NCBI RefSeq assembly: GCF_020193575.1
Contig: NZ_JADYVD010000061.1
Location: 1 to 34,732 of the forward strand
Source of the DNA: Ensifer sp. IC4062
GTDB lineage: Bacteria > Pseudomonadota > Alphaproteobacteria > Rhizobiales > Rhizobiaceae
Direction: 5' to 3'
Length of the DNA stretch: 34,732 nt
Part shown: one piece after another, positions 14,719-23,281 of the stretch
Layout: the number at the start of each line of letters is the position of its first letter
Position numbering within the stretch: position 1 is the stretch's first letter
Notes under the pieces: generated by a model
What the model saw: only the letters and a program-made list of their open reading frames with translations
What the model was told of the DNA's origin: nothing
Database searches by the model: none
Translations under genes and position numbers: made by a program

Positions 14719-15516
14719 ATGTTTAAGGTACGGGGTCAGTCACCAGCCGAGGACCCCGCCATTCCAACCGATCGTTCTTCCCACGAGGAAAACCGTCCAG
14801 AGCAGCCGCTCTCCTTGCATCAGCGGATTCTCAGTGACGTCGAGGGGCATATTCTGTCCGGGGACTGGCCGCCGGGGCATCGCATTCCTTTCGAGCACGA
14901 GCTGACGGAGCAATATGGTTGCTCGCGCATGACCGTGAACAAGGCACTGACCGAGCTTGTCAAGAAAGGGTTGATCGAGCGGCGGCGCAAGTCCGGCAGC
15001 TATGTCACCTTTCCGCATGTCCAGTCCGCGGTCATGGAAATCCACGACGTCAAACTCGAGGTGCAATCGCGCGGCCTCGAATACGGCTATCGTCTCGACG
15101 AGCGGCATGTTCGCAAGGCCGGTGCCGGTGACACGGGACGCATAGACCTGCCGGTCTCCTCGCGGCTGCTCGATATCACCTGCCGGCATCTGGCAAGCGG
15201 CCGGCCGTTTTGCCTTGAGGAACGGCTGATCAATCTTTCGGCGGTGCCCGAAGCGGAAGCCGAACCGTTCGATACCGTCGCACCCGGTTCCTGGTTGCTA
15301 GGCAAGGTGCCGTGGAGCACCGCCGAGCATCGCATCCGGGCGGTGGCGGCAAGCCGTCAGGCCGCGCAGGCCCTCGGCGTCGCGGTTGGTTCGCCCTGCC
15401 TCGTTATCGAACGGCGGACGTGGAGCGGCGGCGCGCCGGTCACCAGCGTTCGGCTGACCTATCCGGGCGATCGCCACGAATTGGTCGCGGAATTCACGCC
15501 GAGCGCGATCGGGTAG
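14719..15516 (+). CDS. HutC-type GntR-family transcriptional regulator
   Basis: 265 residues from the ATG at 14719. A GntR winged helix lies near residues 33-97: LHQRILSDVEGHILSGDWPPGHRIPFEHEL, then EQYGCSRMTVNKALTELVKKGLI and a wing RRKSGSYVTFP. A UTRA ligand-binding domain follows from about 108 to 258. The domain order and the ERRTWSGGAPVTSVRLTYPGDRHELVAEF ending match HutC, the histidine/urocanate-responsive repressor. No hut genes are nearby, so the target and ligand here are open. The first 30 residues are polar and probably disordered. AGGA is too close to the ATG (two bases), so the exact start is uncertain; a GTG at 14599 would add 40 residues but looks less likely. Confidence 0.85.
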   Translation: MFKVRGQSPAEDPAIPTDRSSHEENRPEQPLSLHQRILSDVEGHILSGDWPPGHRIPFEHELTEQYGCSRMTVNKALTELVKKGLIERRRKSGSYVTFPHVQSAVMEIHDVKLEVQSRGLEYGYRLDERHVRKAGAGDTGRIDLPVSSRLLDITCRHLASGRPFCLEERLINLSAVPEAEAEPFDTVAPGSWLLGKVPWSTAEHRIRAVAASRQAAQALGVAVGSPCLVIERRTWSGGAPVTSVRLTYPGDRHELVAEFTPSAIG

Positions 15517-15747
15517 ATAGCGCAACAAAGGCTGAATGCGGGCGCAGCGGTCCTTCTGCTGCAGCACTCGGCGCGGCTTTCGCCGTTCGGGTCCGCGACC
15601 TTTTCCCAAGATCGTCAATCTCAGCCTTGCGCAGCGACGGGCACGGGTGCACCCTTGGTCAAGCCTTGACCTCGCGGGGGGAGGGCGCGAGCCCGGAGGA
15701 GCCATCGATCTCCCGGCACTGTGCTTGATGTGAGGCATCTTGGCCCG

Positions 15748-15795
15748 CTGCATGTTTCCTTAAGTCGAAGCCGAATTAAGGAGACCCACGGCGCT
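15748..15795 (+). repeat. Partial RIME-like element, copy C
   Basis: CTGCATGTTTCCTTAA followed by GAAGCCGAATTAAGG repeats the first palindrome of copy D, 107 bp away and in the same orientation. Only a remnant of the second palindrome (ACGGCGCTTTAG) remains. Confidence 0.55.
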
Positions 15796-15854
15796 TTAGA
15801 TCACGAACGGGATGCGGGCGGAACACCGCGCACACTTTTCCTCATCCCGCACTA

Positions 15855-15958
15855 CTGCATGTTTCCTTAAATCGGAGCCGATTTAAGGGTAAAAACATGC
15901 AGCGATTCAAAGTGCTACAGCGACCTTTGCGCGTCTGAAAAGACGCGCGGCGCTGTAG
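15855..15958 (+). repeat. RIME-like intergenic mosaic element, copy D (most complete)
   Basis: The first palindrome is 15855-15902, with arms CTGCATGTTT and AAACATGCAG and inner CTTAAATCGG/CCGATTTAAG. The linker is CGATTCAAAGTG. The second palindrome is 15915-15958, with arms CTACAGCG and CGCTGTAG and inner GCGCGTCT/AGACGCGC. The two-palindrome design of about 105 bp matches the published RIME1 element of Rhizobium. It ends 31 bp before the EF-G-like gene. No gene is seen in the rest of the 473-bp gap 15517-15989. Confidence 0.8.
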
Positions 15959-15989
15959 AAAACGTGTCATCGTGGTAGGAGGATCGCAG

Positions 15990-17951
15990 ATGCGCTGCTT
16001 CACGGTACTTGGGCCTTCGCAGACCGGAAAATCCACGCTCGTGGAAAAGCTTGGTCTGCTCGAAGGCCAGCCAAGAAAATCCGCCTCTCCCTACGGCCTG
16101 AGCCTGACGGAGTTCGAATTCGGAAACGAAGAGTGGTGTGCGCTGGACACGCCCGGAACCAACGAGGCGCTGGCGCATGCGCAGGATGCGTTGCTCGCCA
16201 GCGATGCCTGTGTACTCTGCGTTTCCCCGGCACCGGAGGAGGCCGTGCTCGCGGCGCCCTACCTCAAGGCGATCGAGGCGTCGGGAACGCCCTGCATCCT
16301 TTTCGTCAATCGGATGGACGAGCCGAGGGGACGGCTGAGAGACGTCGTCGCCGCTCTGCAGGACTATTCCAACCACCCTTTCGTCCTCAGGCAGATCCCG
16401 ATCCGCGACGGTGAAAGGATCATCGGCAGTTGCGACCTGATTTCCGAGCGCGCCTGGCGCTACCGGGAAGGCCAGACCTCGGCGCTTTTCGAGCTACCCG
16501 AAAGCGTCGTCGAGCGCGAACACGAGGCGCGGACTGAACTGCTGGAGCATCTTTCCGAATTCGATGATTGGCTGCTCGAAGAACTCATCGAGGACCGCGA
16601 GCCGGCGAGCGACGCAATCTATGCCATCTCGACGCGGGTCCTAAGCGAGAACAAGATCATCCCGGTGCTGGTCGGTGCCGCAAGCCACAGCAATGGCATT
16701 CTGCGGCTGATGAAAGCACTCCGTCACGACGCGCCGCGGGTGGAGGCGCTTAGAAAACGCCTTGCTGCGGACAGTGGCATCGCCGATGCGACACTCGCCG
16801 CCGTCAGCTTTCACGCCCATCATCGCCCAAGTGTCGGCAAGACCGTGCTTGTTCGCGCCCTTGAGAACGGTGTGAAACAGGGAGCCATGCTCGGCGGCGC
16901 CGGGCTCGGGGCCTTGCAGGATCCGGCGAATGGGCGGCCCCTGGCGTCTGCCACACCGGCGCCCGGTCGGGTCTTCGCCGCCGTGAAATCCGATCACCTC
17001 ATCGTGCCGTCGCTGTTGACGGCCAATGCCACGGTGGCGCCGCCAGCATGGACGACTCCGCCGACGCCGATGATGGAGCGGATCCTGGTGCCGGAAAGCG
17101 AGCGCGACGAGACCAAGCTCTCGGAAACACTTGCCAAGCTTTCCGAAACCGATCGCGGACTGAAGGTCATGCAGGAGGAGGGGACCGGCGCGCAATTGGT
17201 CTGCGCTCAGGGGCCAGTGCACCTGCGCGACCTGTGCCGGACGCTCTCCGATGTCTTTCATGTCGCGGTCAGCGAGCAGCCACCGAGCCCTGTCTATCGC
17301 GAGACGATCTCGAAGTCGTCGGACGTGCATTATCGTCATCGCAAGCAGACTGGCGGCGCCGGCCAGTTTGCGGACGTGAAGCTCAGCGTGCACCCCAATG
17401 AACGCGGCGGCGGATTCACCTTTGCCGAAACCGTCAAGGGCGGCGCCGTCCCGAGAAACTTCATACCGGCGGTCGAAGCAGGGGCGCGGGAGGCGATGGA
17501 CAAGGGCCCGCTCGGCTTCAAGGTCATCGACGTCGGCGTGATGCTGACCGACGGCCAGCACCACTCGGTCGATAGTTCGGAATACGCATTCCGCACGGCG
17601 GGAAAGATGGGCGTTCGCCAGGCTCTTTCACAGGCCTCGGCCGTGCTGATGCAGCCGATCTTCCGGGTGGAGATCCATATCCCCTCCATCTATTCGGGCA
17701 GCCTCGTTCCGGTGGTTTCGACGCTCAAAGGCCAGGTTCTCGGTTTCGACCGGGACGAGGGGGCGAAGGGATGGGATATCTTCCGCGCCCTTATTCCAGG
17801 CGCCGCGCTTGATGATCTGGCGCGCTCACTCAGATCCGCCACACAGGGGATCGGCTACTTTTCCAAGGGCTTCGATCATTTCGAGGAGCTTTACGGCAAG
17901 GAAGCGCAGAGCGTGATCACCGCCCATGGGACGCATGCGAACGAGCATTGA
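15990..17951 (+). CDS. Elongation factor G-like GTPase (EF-G paralogue)
   Basis: 653 residues, shorter than canonical EF-G (about 690-700). AGGAGG lies eight bases before the ATG at 15990. G-domain motifs are G1 GPSQTGKST (8-16), G3 DTPG (53-56) and G4 NRMD (107-110). The G1 and G4 forms differ from the AHIDAGKTT and NKMD of true EF-G, and the usual switch I RGITI segment is missing, with SPYGLSLTEFEFG in its place. The rest follows EF-G order: a G' insert, domain II, domain III, and domain IV with HRKQTGGAGQFADV (about 450-463). Domain V is near the end (FRVEIHIPSIYSGSLVPVVSTLKGQV). Proteins of this EF-G-like group are not the housekeeping translocase; their role is unclear. It stands alone. 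Confidence 0.9.
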   Translation: MRCFTVLGPSQTGKSTLVEKLGLLEGQPRKSASPYGLSLTEFEFGNEEWCALDTPGTNEALAHAQDALLASDACVLCVSPAPEEAVLAAPYLKAIEASGTPCILFVNRMDEPRGRLRDVVAALQDYSNHPFVLRQIPIRDGERIIGSCDLISERAWRYREGQTSALFELPESVVEREHEARTELLEHLSEFDDWLLEELIEDREPASDAIYAISTRVLSENKIIPVLVGAASHSNGILRLMKALRHDAPRVEALRKRLAADSGIADATLAAVSFHAHHRPSVGKTVLVRALENGVKQGAMLGGAGLGALQDPANGRPLASATPAPGRVFAAVKSDHLIVPSLLTANATVAPPAWTTPPTPMMERILVPESERDETKLSETLAKLSETDRGLKVMQEEGTGAQLVCAQGPVHLRDLCRTLSDVFHVAVSEQPPSPVYRETISKSSDVHYRHRKQTGGAGQFADVKLSVHPNERGGGFTFAETVKGGAVPRNFIPAVEAGAREAMDKGPLGFKVIDVGVMLTDGQHHSVDSSEYAFRTAGKMGVRQALSQASAVLMQPIFRVEIHIPSIYSGSLVPVVSTLKGQVLGFDRDEGAKGWDIFRALIPGAALDDLARSLRSATQGIGYFSKGFDHFEELYGKEAQSVITAHGTHANEH

Positions 17952-17968
17952 GTGAATATTTGCGGCAG

Positions 17969-17988
17969 GGCCGCGGCCGGGAGCGGCC
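17969..17988. terminator. Short hairpin between convergent genes
   Basis: GGCCGC (17969-17974) pairs with GCGGCC (17983-17988), in the 47-bp gap between the EF-G-like gene and the dioxygenase gene. No T run follows on either strand, so this is weak. Confidence 0.35.
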
Positions 17989-17998
17989 TCGCCTTCCT

Positions 17999-18583
17999 TC
18001 AGACGACGAAATCAAATCGACCGAATTTGCCGTCGGCGGTGTTGCGGATATCGAGCAGGAGTGCATCCGAATAGAGGCGGTCGCGCGCATTGCCCGGTTC
18101 GTTCGGAAAGAAGAGCTGCGTTGTGAGCAACCCGCCGCCGCGGCGCTGCACGCGGAGATGATAGTGCCGGGTCCTGCCGCTGTAACGCGCGGGCACGATC
18201 GTGCCGAACCACCAGCGGCCGTTTGCATCGGTGAACTGGTGTGCGCGCAGCCTGAAGCCGCTCGTGTCATAGGCGCCCGTTTCGTCCGCATGCCAGATCT
18301 CGACGAGGCTGTTGGCGAGCGGCCGGCAGTCGGCATCAAGGACGTAGCCGGCGAGCGTGATGCGCTCACCATCGGGGGAGTCGGCAAAGAGTTCATGGCG
18401 CAACGGCGCGTCGGGTTTGTAGAAAGGACCCGCTGTGCGCGCGAGGGTCAGGTCGCGATTACTGCCGCAGGCGGGCGTCGGCGGTAGAGGGCGCCGTTGC
18501 GCGGCGGCATGGCGGAGGTTGACGATAGGCAAGGCCGGGATCGCCAGAAAGGCGGTCAGCAGCGAACGTCGCGTTGGAAGCAT
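17999..18583 (-). CDS. Exported intradiol-dioxygenase-like protein
   Basis: 194 residues related to the intradiol ring-cleavage dioxygenases (protocatechuate/catechol type), which use a non-haem iron held by two Tyr and two His. All four ligands are visible: Tyr105 (ETGAYDTSG), Tyr134 (PARYSGR), His140 and His142 (TRHYHLRV). Before them are the family motifs TAGPFY (50-55) and LVEIWHADETG (93-103). An N-terminal TRRSLLTAFLAIPALPIV looks like a twin-arginine export signal, which would let the iron enzyme fold before export. Periplasmic intradiol-like proteins in many proteobacteria have no assigned substrate, and no aromatic catabolic genes are close by. It is convergent with the EF-G-like gene. 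Confidence 0.85.
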   Translation of the reverse strand: MLPTRRSLLTAFLAIPALPIVNLRHAAAQRRPLPPTPACGSNRDLTLARTAGPFYKPDAPLRHELFADSPDGERITLAGYVLDADCRPLANSLVEIWHADETGAYDTSGFRLRAHQFTDANGRWWFGTIVPARYSGRTRHYHLRVQRRGGGLLTTQLFFPNEPGNARDRLYSDALLLDIRNTADGKFGRFDFVV

Positions 18584-18769
18584 GGCAGGCTCCTTTCACG
18601 CTTGTGTTACGCGGCCCGGTGCTTCGAATGTTGGGATTGCGCCGCGCCCGTCGATCGACGTTAGCACGTAATCCACGGGCGTAGCTTCACAAAGCGGTCA
18701 TCGGCCTGTTTTGCGAACGCGGACCGGCCAGCCTACCCGCGCGTCCTTTGCGGACGCGCGGGGAATTGT

Positions 18770-19969
18770 CTATTCCGCGGCAATGACCCGACGGCGACGG
18801 CCGATCGTTGCCTGGGTAACGAGGAAGGCTCCAAGCGCGCAGAGCGCGATGCCGGCTACCATCGGCAGCGCGGTGCCGTCGAAGAAGATGCTGGTGATGA
18901 CCATCGCCACGGCGGAGGTTACGAAGTGCAGCGTTCCCATCAGCGCCGAAGCGGTGCCGGCGATCTCGCCGTGATCCTCGAGCGCCAGCACCGACGACGT
19001 CGGGATCACGAGACCGAGGACGCCGTAGCCGACGAAGAGGAAGGCTGCCATGACTGGCAGCTGATTGATGCCAAGGCTCATGACGACGAACATGCTGATC
19101 ATGGTCAGCGCGAACATCATCACCGCCATCCGCATCAGCCGGACGAGGCCGAAGCGCTCACCGAGCCAGCCGGTCGCCTGCGACACGGCGAAGAACGAGA
19201 CCGCGTTGATCGAGAAGGCGAAGCTGTATTGCGTCGGCGTCAGGCCGTAATGGTCAATCAGGACGAAGGGCGAGTTCGCGAGATAGACGAGGAAGCTCGA
19301 GATGCCGAGGCCGCCGATAAAGGTCAGTGTCAGGAAGTTGCGGTCGGCGAGAAGCAGCCGGTAAGCGGCGATCGCGCTGCCGATGGTGCTGTCGGCGCGG
19401 TGTTCCTTCGGCCGTGTCTCCGTGAGCTGCGTCGAAAGCAGAATTAGCCCGATCACGGCGGCGATCATCACCGCATAGAAAACGCCGCGCCAGCCAAAGA
19501 ACTCGATCACGGCGCTGCCCGTCAGCGGTGCGAGGATCGGCGAAATGCTGAAGACGAGCATGAGCAGCGACATCAGCCGCGCCGCCTGGACGCCGGTGTG
19601 CATGTCGCGCACGACCGCGCGCGGAATGACCATGCCGGCGGCACCACCGATGCCCTGAAGGAAGCGGAAGGCAATAAGGCTCTCGATGTCGCTTGCGACC
19701 GCGCAGCCGATGCTCGCGAGCGCAAAAAGCCCGATGCCGAGATAGAGCGGCGCCTTGCGACCCCAGATGTCCGAAAGCGGCCCGTAGACGAGCTGGAACA
19801 ACGCGAAGGAGATGAAGAAGGAGAGAAGGCTCAGTTGCACGACATTGTTTTCCGCGCCGAGATCCTTGCCGATCGAGGGCAGGGCCGGAAGGTACATGTC
19901 AATCGCAAAGGGCCCGATGGCCGATAAAAGTCCAAGAATAATGGCAGTGCGTAGAAATGAGACCGTCAT
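18770..19969 (-). CDS. Bcr/CflA-family multidrug efflux MFS transporter
   Basis: 399 residues, twelve membrane helices, an inner-membrane proton-driven exporter. Family features are the D1 motif AIDMYLPALPSIGKDL near residues 21-37, the loop motif LVYGPLSDIWGRKAPLYLG near 59-77 (MFS motif A), and RFLQGIGGAAGMVIPRAVVRD near 101-121. Mutual homology of the halves is normal. It faces the TetR gene across 217 bp that hold two operator-like palindromes, so its expression is probably relieved when a drug binds that regulator. The substrate is unknown; relatives export bicyclomycin, chloramphenicol or sulphonamides. Confidence 0.92.
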   Translation of the reverse strand: MTVSFLRTAIILGLLSAIGPFAIDMYLPALPSIGKDLGAENNVVQLSLLSFFISFALFQLVYGPLSDIWGRKAPLYLGIGLFALASIGCAVASDIESLIAFRFLQGIGGAAGMVIPRAVVRDMHTGVQAARLMSLLMLVFSISPILAPLTGSAVIEFFGWRGVFYAVMIAAVIGLILLSTQLTETRPKEHRADSTIGSAIAAYRLLLADRNFLTLTFIGGLGISSFLVYLANSPFVLIDHYGLTPTQYSFAFSINAVSFFAVSQATGWLGERFGLVRLMRMAVMMFALTMISMFVVMSLGINQLPVMAAFLFVGYGVLGLVIPTSSVLALEDHGEIAGTASALMGTLHFVTSAVAMVITSIFFDGTALPMVAGIALCALGAFLVTQATIGRRRRVIAAE

Positions 19970-20111
19970 GATGATGCTCTTTCAGAAACCGCGAAGGGAG
20001 AGCCGGATGCACCTGCCGGCCCATCGCTGTCGCTAAAGGTTGAAATGGAAAAGCGGCCGCCGGACAGGCATGGATGCGGCTTGGGAGGATCGCATCTGCC
20101 AGCGACTGCTC

Positions 20112-20131
20112 GTGTCTAACAAATTGGACAC
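20112..20131. promoter_or_regulatory. TetR-type operator 1
   Basis: GTGTCTAACAAATTGGACAC, an inverted repeat with TGTCTAA and TTGGACA halves (one mismatch). Its centre lies 20 bp, two helical turns, from that of operator 2, the usual arrangement for two TetR dimers. It is in the efflux pump/regulator gap. Confidence 0.65.
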
Positions 20132-20133
20132 GC

Positions 20134-20149
20134 GTGTCAAATTAGACAC
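20134..20149. promoter_or_regulatory. TetR-type operator 2
   Basis: GTGTCAAATTAGACAC, with GTGTC/GACAC outer arms. A further half-like TTGTCTAAC follows at 20152. The regulator start codon is 38 bp beyond the end of this site. Confidence 0.65.
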
Positions 20150-20186
20150 TATTGTCTAACTCGTCAACACGTCTTATTTTGATGGC

Positions 20187-20888
20187 ATGAAAAAACCGAA
20201 AGTGCCGCAACCGAAGCCGGGCGGCCCCTCTCAGAAAGGCCAATGCGCCAAACGCGTCTCGATTTTGGACGCCGCTGCCGAAGTATTTTGCCGTGAAGGT
20301 TTTGCCGGCGCCAGCATCGACGAAATCGCGATGGAAGCCTGCGTCTCGCGGCAGACCGTCTACAACCATTACCGCGAAAAGGAGACGCTGTTCATGGCGG
20401 TCGTTCAGGATATCCTGGACCGCGCCAACGCCGCGCTGTTTTCGATCCTCGCGACTTTTCCCGACAATGGCGACAACCTCGAAGATGACCTGACGGCCTT
20501 TGCCGTTCGCCTCAACAAGAACTGCGTGTGCAATCACGATGGAAAGTTCATCCGCAAGCTGGTGCAGACGGAAGGCGAGCGTTATCCGCATCTCTTCGAG
20601 ATCTGGCGCCAGCAGGGACCGGGCAAGATCGGAACCGCCTTGGCGGCGCTCTTTGCCCGGCTTTCCCATGTCGCGCGGCTGGACATCGACGACTTCGACC
20701 TTGCCGCCAAACAATTCCTCGCTCTGGTCAATGCCGATCTGCAGATGATCAGCTTCTTTGGCGGAACGCCGACGGACGAGGAACTCGAGAAGTCTGCGCG
20801 GGCGGCCGTACGCACTTTTCTGCGCGCCTATGGCAGACTGCCGGCTCGAGAGGCTGGCGTCGAAGAACTCCGCGAAGAGCCGGCCTGA
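20187..20888 (+). CDS. TetR-family transcriptional regulator
   Basis: 233 residues. The DNA-binding domain spans about 22-70: SILDAAAEVFCREGFAGASIDEIAMEACVSRQTVYNHYREKETLFMAVV, with the recognition helix VSRQTVYNHY at 53-62. The rest is helical and would form the ligand pocket and dimer interface. The short basic N-terminal tail (MKKPKVPQPKPGGPSQKGQ) could add minor-groove contacts. Its position, divergent from the efflux pump with twin operators between, indicates autoregulation and control of the pump. There is no strong Shine-Dalgarno site before the ATG, suggesting low expression. Confidence 0.9.
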   Translation: MKKPKVPQPKPGGPSQKGQCAKRVSILDAAAEVFCREGFAGASIDEIAMEACVSRQTVYNHYREKETLFMAVVQDILDRANAALFSILATFPDNGDNLEDDLTAFAVRLNKNCVCNHDGKFIRKLVQTEGERYPHLFEIWRQQGPGKIGTALAALFARLSHVARLDIDDFDLAAKQFLALVNADLQMISFFGGTPTDEELEKSARAAVRTFLRAYGRLPAREAGVEELREEPA

Positions 20889-20898
20889 GCGAATTCTG

Positions 20899-22107
20899 TT
20901 ACCGCTGCAGCCAGGCCGCGGTCCCGCGTGCCGCAGCGCGTCCCGTGGCAAGGCAGGCAGTCAGCAGATAGCCGCCGGTCGGCGCCTCCCAGTCGAGCAT
21001 CTCGCCGGCGACGAAAACCCCCGGAAGGGCCTTCAGCATGTAGTCCTCGGTGATGCTGCCGAAGCTGACGCCGCCCGCCGAGGAAATCGCCTCCGCGATC
21101 GGCCGGGGTCTCAGAACCGGGATCGGCAAGGCTTTGATCAGGCTCGCGAGACCATGCGGATCGGCTTGAAGGGCTGCCGGTGCCAGCTCTCTCAGCAATG
21201 CGGCTTTGACGCCGGCAAGGCCCGCGGCCTTGCGAAGACGGTTGGAAAAACTTGCCTTGCCGTGCTGCCGCTCAAGGTCGCGGGCAAGGCGTTCCACTGT
21301 TCGTCCGGGCACGAGGTCGAGCATGAGGGTGGCTTCGCTGTCGTGCTCGAGCCGGTCGCGCAAACTCGACGCATGGGCATAGACGAGGCTGCCCTCGATG
21401 CCATGCCGTGTCACCACGAACTCGCCCGGGAAGACGCCAGCCTTGGACGAAGCCGTCACCGATTTCAGCGGTTCGCCGGCGAAACGGTCGCGAAAGTTCT
21501 CGCTCCAGACGACGTCGAAGCCGCAATTGGCGGGCCGAAAATTGCTGACCGCGACACCCTGGTCGCGCAGTAGCGCCAGCCAGCCGGCATCGGAGCCGAG
21601 CCGCGGCCAGCTCGCCCCGCCAAGCGCCAGCAAGGCGGCATCGCAATGGACGACTGTCCGCCCCTCCGGCGTCTCGAAGACATAGCCCCCGTCATCGAAA
21701 CCCGACCAGCGATGACGGGTGCGAAGCCTGGCGCCTTGCGCTTCCAGCCTGCGCAGCCAGGCGCGCAAGAGCGGAGAGGCCTTCATTGCCTTCGGAAAGA
21801 CGCGGCCCGAGGAGCCGACGAAGGTCTCTGTGCCGAGCCCGGCTGCCCAGTCCCGCACGTCATCCGGCGTGAAGGCGTCGAGGGCAGGGCGCAGCCGGTC
21901 CGACGCGGCGCCAAAGCGCGTCCTGAAAAGCGCATAGTCCTCAGCGTGCGTGATGTTGAGGCCGGATTTGCCGGCGAGCAGGAACTTGCGCCCGACCGTC
22001 GGCATGCTGTCGTAGATCGTCACCGAATGGCCAAGGTCGGACAACACCTCCGCCGCCATGAGGCCCGACGGCCCGCCGCCGATGATCGCGATCTCTCTTG
22101 TCTTCAT
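20899..22107 (-). CDS. HI0933-type (BaiN-like) FAD-dependent flavoprotein
   Basis: 402 residues from the ATG at 22107. A Rossmann FAD-binding start covers 6-22 (IAIIGGGPSGLMAAEVL), followed by TVGRKFLLAGKSGLNITH near 42-59, the hallmark of the HI0933/TIGR03862 flavoproteins. The C-terminal FAD contact FVAGEMLDWEAPTGGYLLTACLATGRAA near 362-390 is also typical. The family reduces or oxidises unknown small molecules and is soluble. Longer in-frame starts to 22434 read through low-complexity, out-of-context sequence and are not used. It ends 10 bp from the TetR stop, convergent with it; function within this neighbourhood is unclear. Confidence 0.9.
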   Translation of the reverse strand: MKTREIAIIGGGPSGLMAAEVLSDLGHSVTIYDSMPTVGRKFLLAGKSGLNITHAEDYALFRTRFGAASDRLRPALDAFTPDDVRDWAAGLGTETFVGSSGRVFPKAMKASPLLRAWLRRLEAQGARLRTRHRWSGFDDGGYVFETPEGRTVVHCDAALLALGGASWPRLGSDAGWLALLRDQGVAVSNFRPANCGFDVVWSENFRDRFAGEPLKSVTASSKAGVFPGEFVVTRHGIEGSLVYAHASSLRDRLEHDSEATLMLDLVPGRTVERLARDLERQHGKASFSNRLRKAAGLAGVKAALLRELAPAALQADPHGLASLIKALPIPVLRPRPIAEAISSAGGVSFGSITEDYMLKALPGVFVAGEMLDWEAPTGGYLLTACLATGRAAARGTAAWLQR

Positions 22108-22207
22108 CTGCCTGTCTGACTTCGAATCTTTGCGCGCAGTCTTGGCCTGCCAAAGGGCAGGGCGCAAGGGCGTGCTGGCCGGCGCAGTCGACGTCCGCCG
22201 GCCATGT

Positions 22208-23251
22208 TCAGCCTGTTCTGTCCGGAAATGCGTCTGAGTGCGGTACCGGGCCGGTGGACTCGCGAAGAATGAGTTCGACCGGCCAGAGCTCGTGAATCTC
22301 ATTCGCCGGCCTGCCCGACAGGAGCTGCAGGACGAGGTCGGCCGAGCGCGCGCCGGCGGCGCGGAGCGACGAGCGGGTGGTCGAAAGCGAAGGAACCATG
22401 TTGTCGGCGGTGAGGTAGGGGAAGACGTCGTCATGGGCGATGACGGAAATGTCGCGGCCGACGACGAGGCCGAAGGAGCGCACGGCGCGGTAGACGCCGA
22501 GTGCTGTCATCATCGAGCCCGCCACGAATGCCGTCGGCCGCGGCGATTGTTCGAGGAAGGAGCGGGCGAAGCGGAAGCCGAGTTCGTCGGTGAAATGGCC
22601 ATGGGCGACGAGGCGCGGATCGAACGGGATGCCACGCTGCTCGAGCGCTTTGCGATAGCCCTGGTCGCGATGAAGCGAAAAGGTCAGGCCGGCGCGGCCG
22701 TTGATCATCGCGATGCGCCTGTGGCCGAGATCGATGAGATGCGAGGTTGCGCGCCGGATGGCGCCCTCGTTGTCGATGTCGAGCCAGGCGTGCGGCACGT
22801 CGGTCTCGGAGCGGCCATGGACGAGGAAGGGCATTCCCAGCCTGTGCAGGAGCGCGATGCGCTCGTCCTTGGGCATCGGCGAATGGATGATCACGGCATC
22901 GACCCGACCGCTGGTCGCTAGCCGGCTATAGAGCTGGCTCTCGTCGTTGCCTCCCTGCTCGGCGATTGGTGTGACCAGGATGTCGATGTCTTCGCTATCC
23001 AGCCGCTCGGCCATCCCGCTCATGTATTCCGAAAACTGGAATTCGCCGTTGCGGCCCATCACCACGCCGATCGCGCCGGCCCGTCCCGTGACGAGGCGCA
23101 CGGCGTTGATGTTCGGTCGGTAGCCGAGACGTACCGCCTCTTCCGCGACGCGTTTACGGGTCTTCTCGCTGACCTCGGGATAGCCGCTCAAAGCGCGGCT
23201 GACCGTCGTCGGGGACAGCCCCAACTGCTTGGCAAACTCCTTGAGCTTCAT
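22208..23251 (-). CDS. thuR: LacI-family repressor of the trehalose operon (ThuR)
   Basis: 347 residues from the ATG at 23251; the first codons MKLKEFAKQLGLSPTTVSRALSGYPEV are a textbook LacI helix-turn-helix (residues 1-27) followed by the hinge region around 45-58. The remainder is a periplasmic-binding-protein-like sugar-sensing domain with GVVMGRNGEFQFSEYMSG, LDIDNEGAIRRATSHLIDLGHRRIAMINGR, and the conserved VIAHDD near 269-274. It is divergent from thuEFGKAB, the arrangement known for S. meliloti, where ThuR represses the operon. Longer upstream starts would add a non-family extension. A mosaic repeat lies 31 bp upstream of the start. The Shine-Dalgarno site is weak. Confidence 0.92.
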   Translation of the reverse strand: MKLKEFAKQLGLSPTTVSRALSGYPEVSEKTRKRVAEEAVRLGYRPNINAVRLVTGRAGAIGVVMGRNGEFQFSEYMSGMAERLDSEDIDILVTPIAEQGGNDESQLYSRLATSGRVDAVIIHSPMPKDERIALLHRLGMPFLVHGRSETDVPHAWLDIDNEGAIRRATSHLIDLGHRRIAMINGRAGLTFSLHRDQGYRKALEQRGIPFDPRLVAHGHFTDELGFRFARSFLEQSPRPTAFVAGSMMTALGVYRAVRSFGLVVGRDISVIAHDDVFPYLTADNMVPSLSTTRSSLRAAGARSADLVLQLLSGRPANEIHELWPVELILRESTGPVPHSDAFPDRTG

Positions 23252-23281
23252 GTGATCGATCGTGTTCCCTGCACGCCCCCA

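Noticed and set aside
22108..22434. N-terminal extension of the flavoprotein
   Set aside because: Ser/Pro/Arg-rich shadow sequence over the thuR 3' end; the FAD-binding Rossmann motif begins right after the ATG at 22107.
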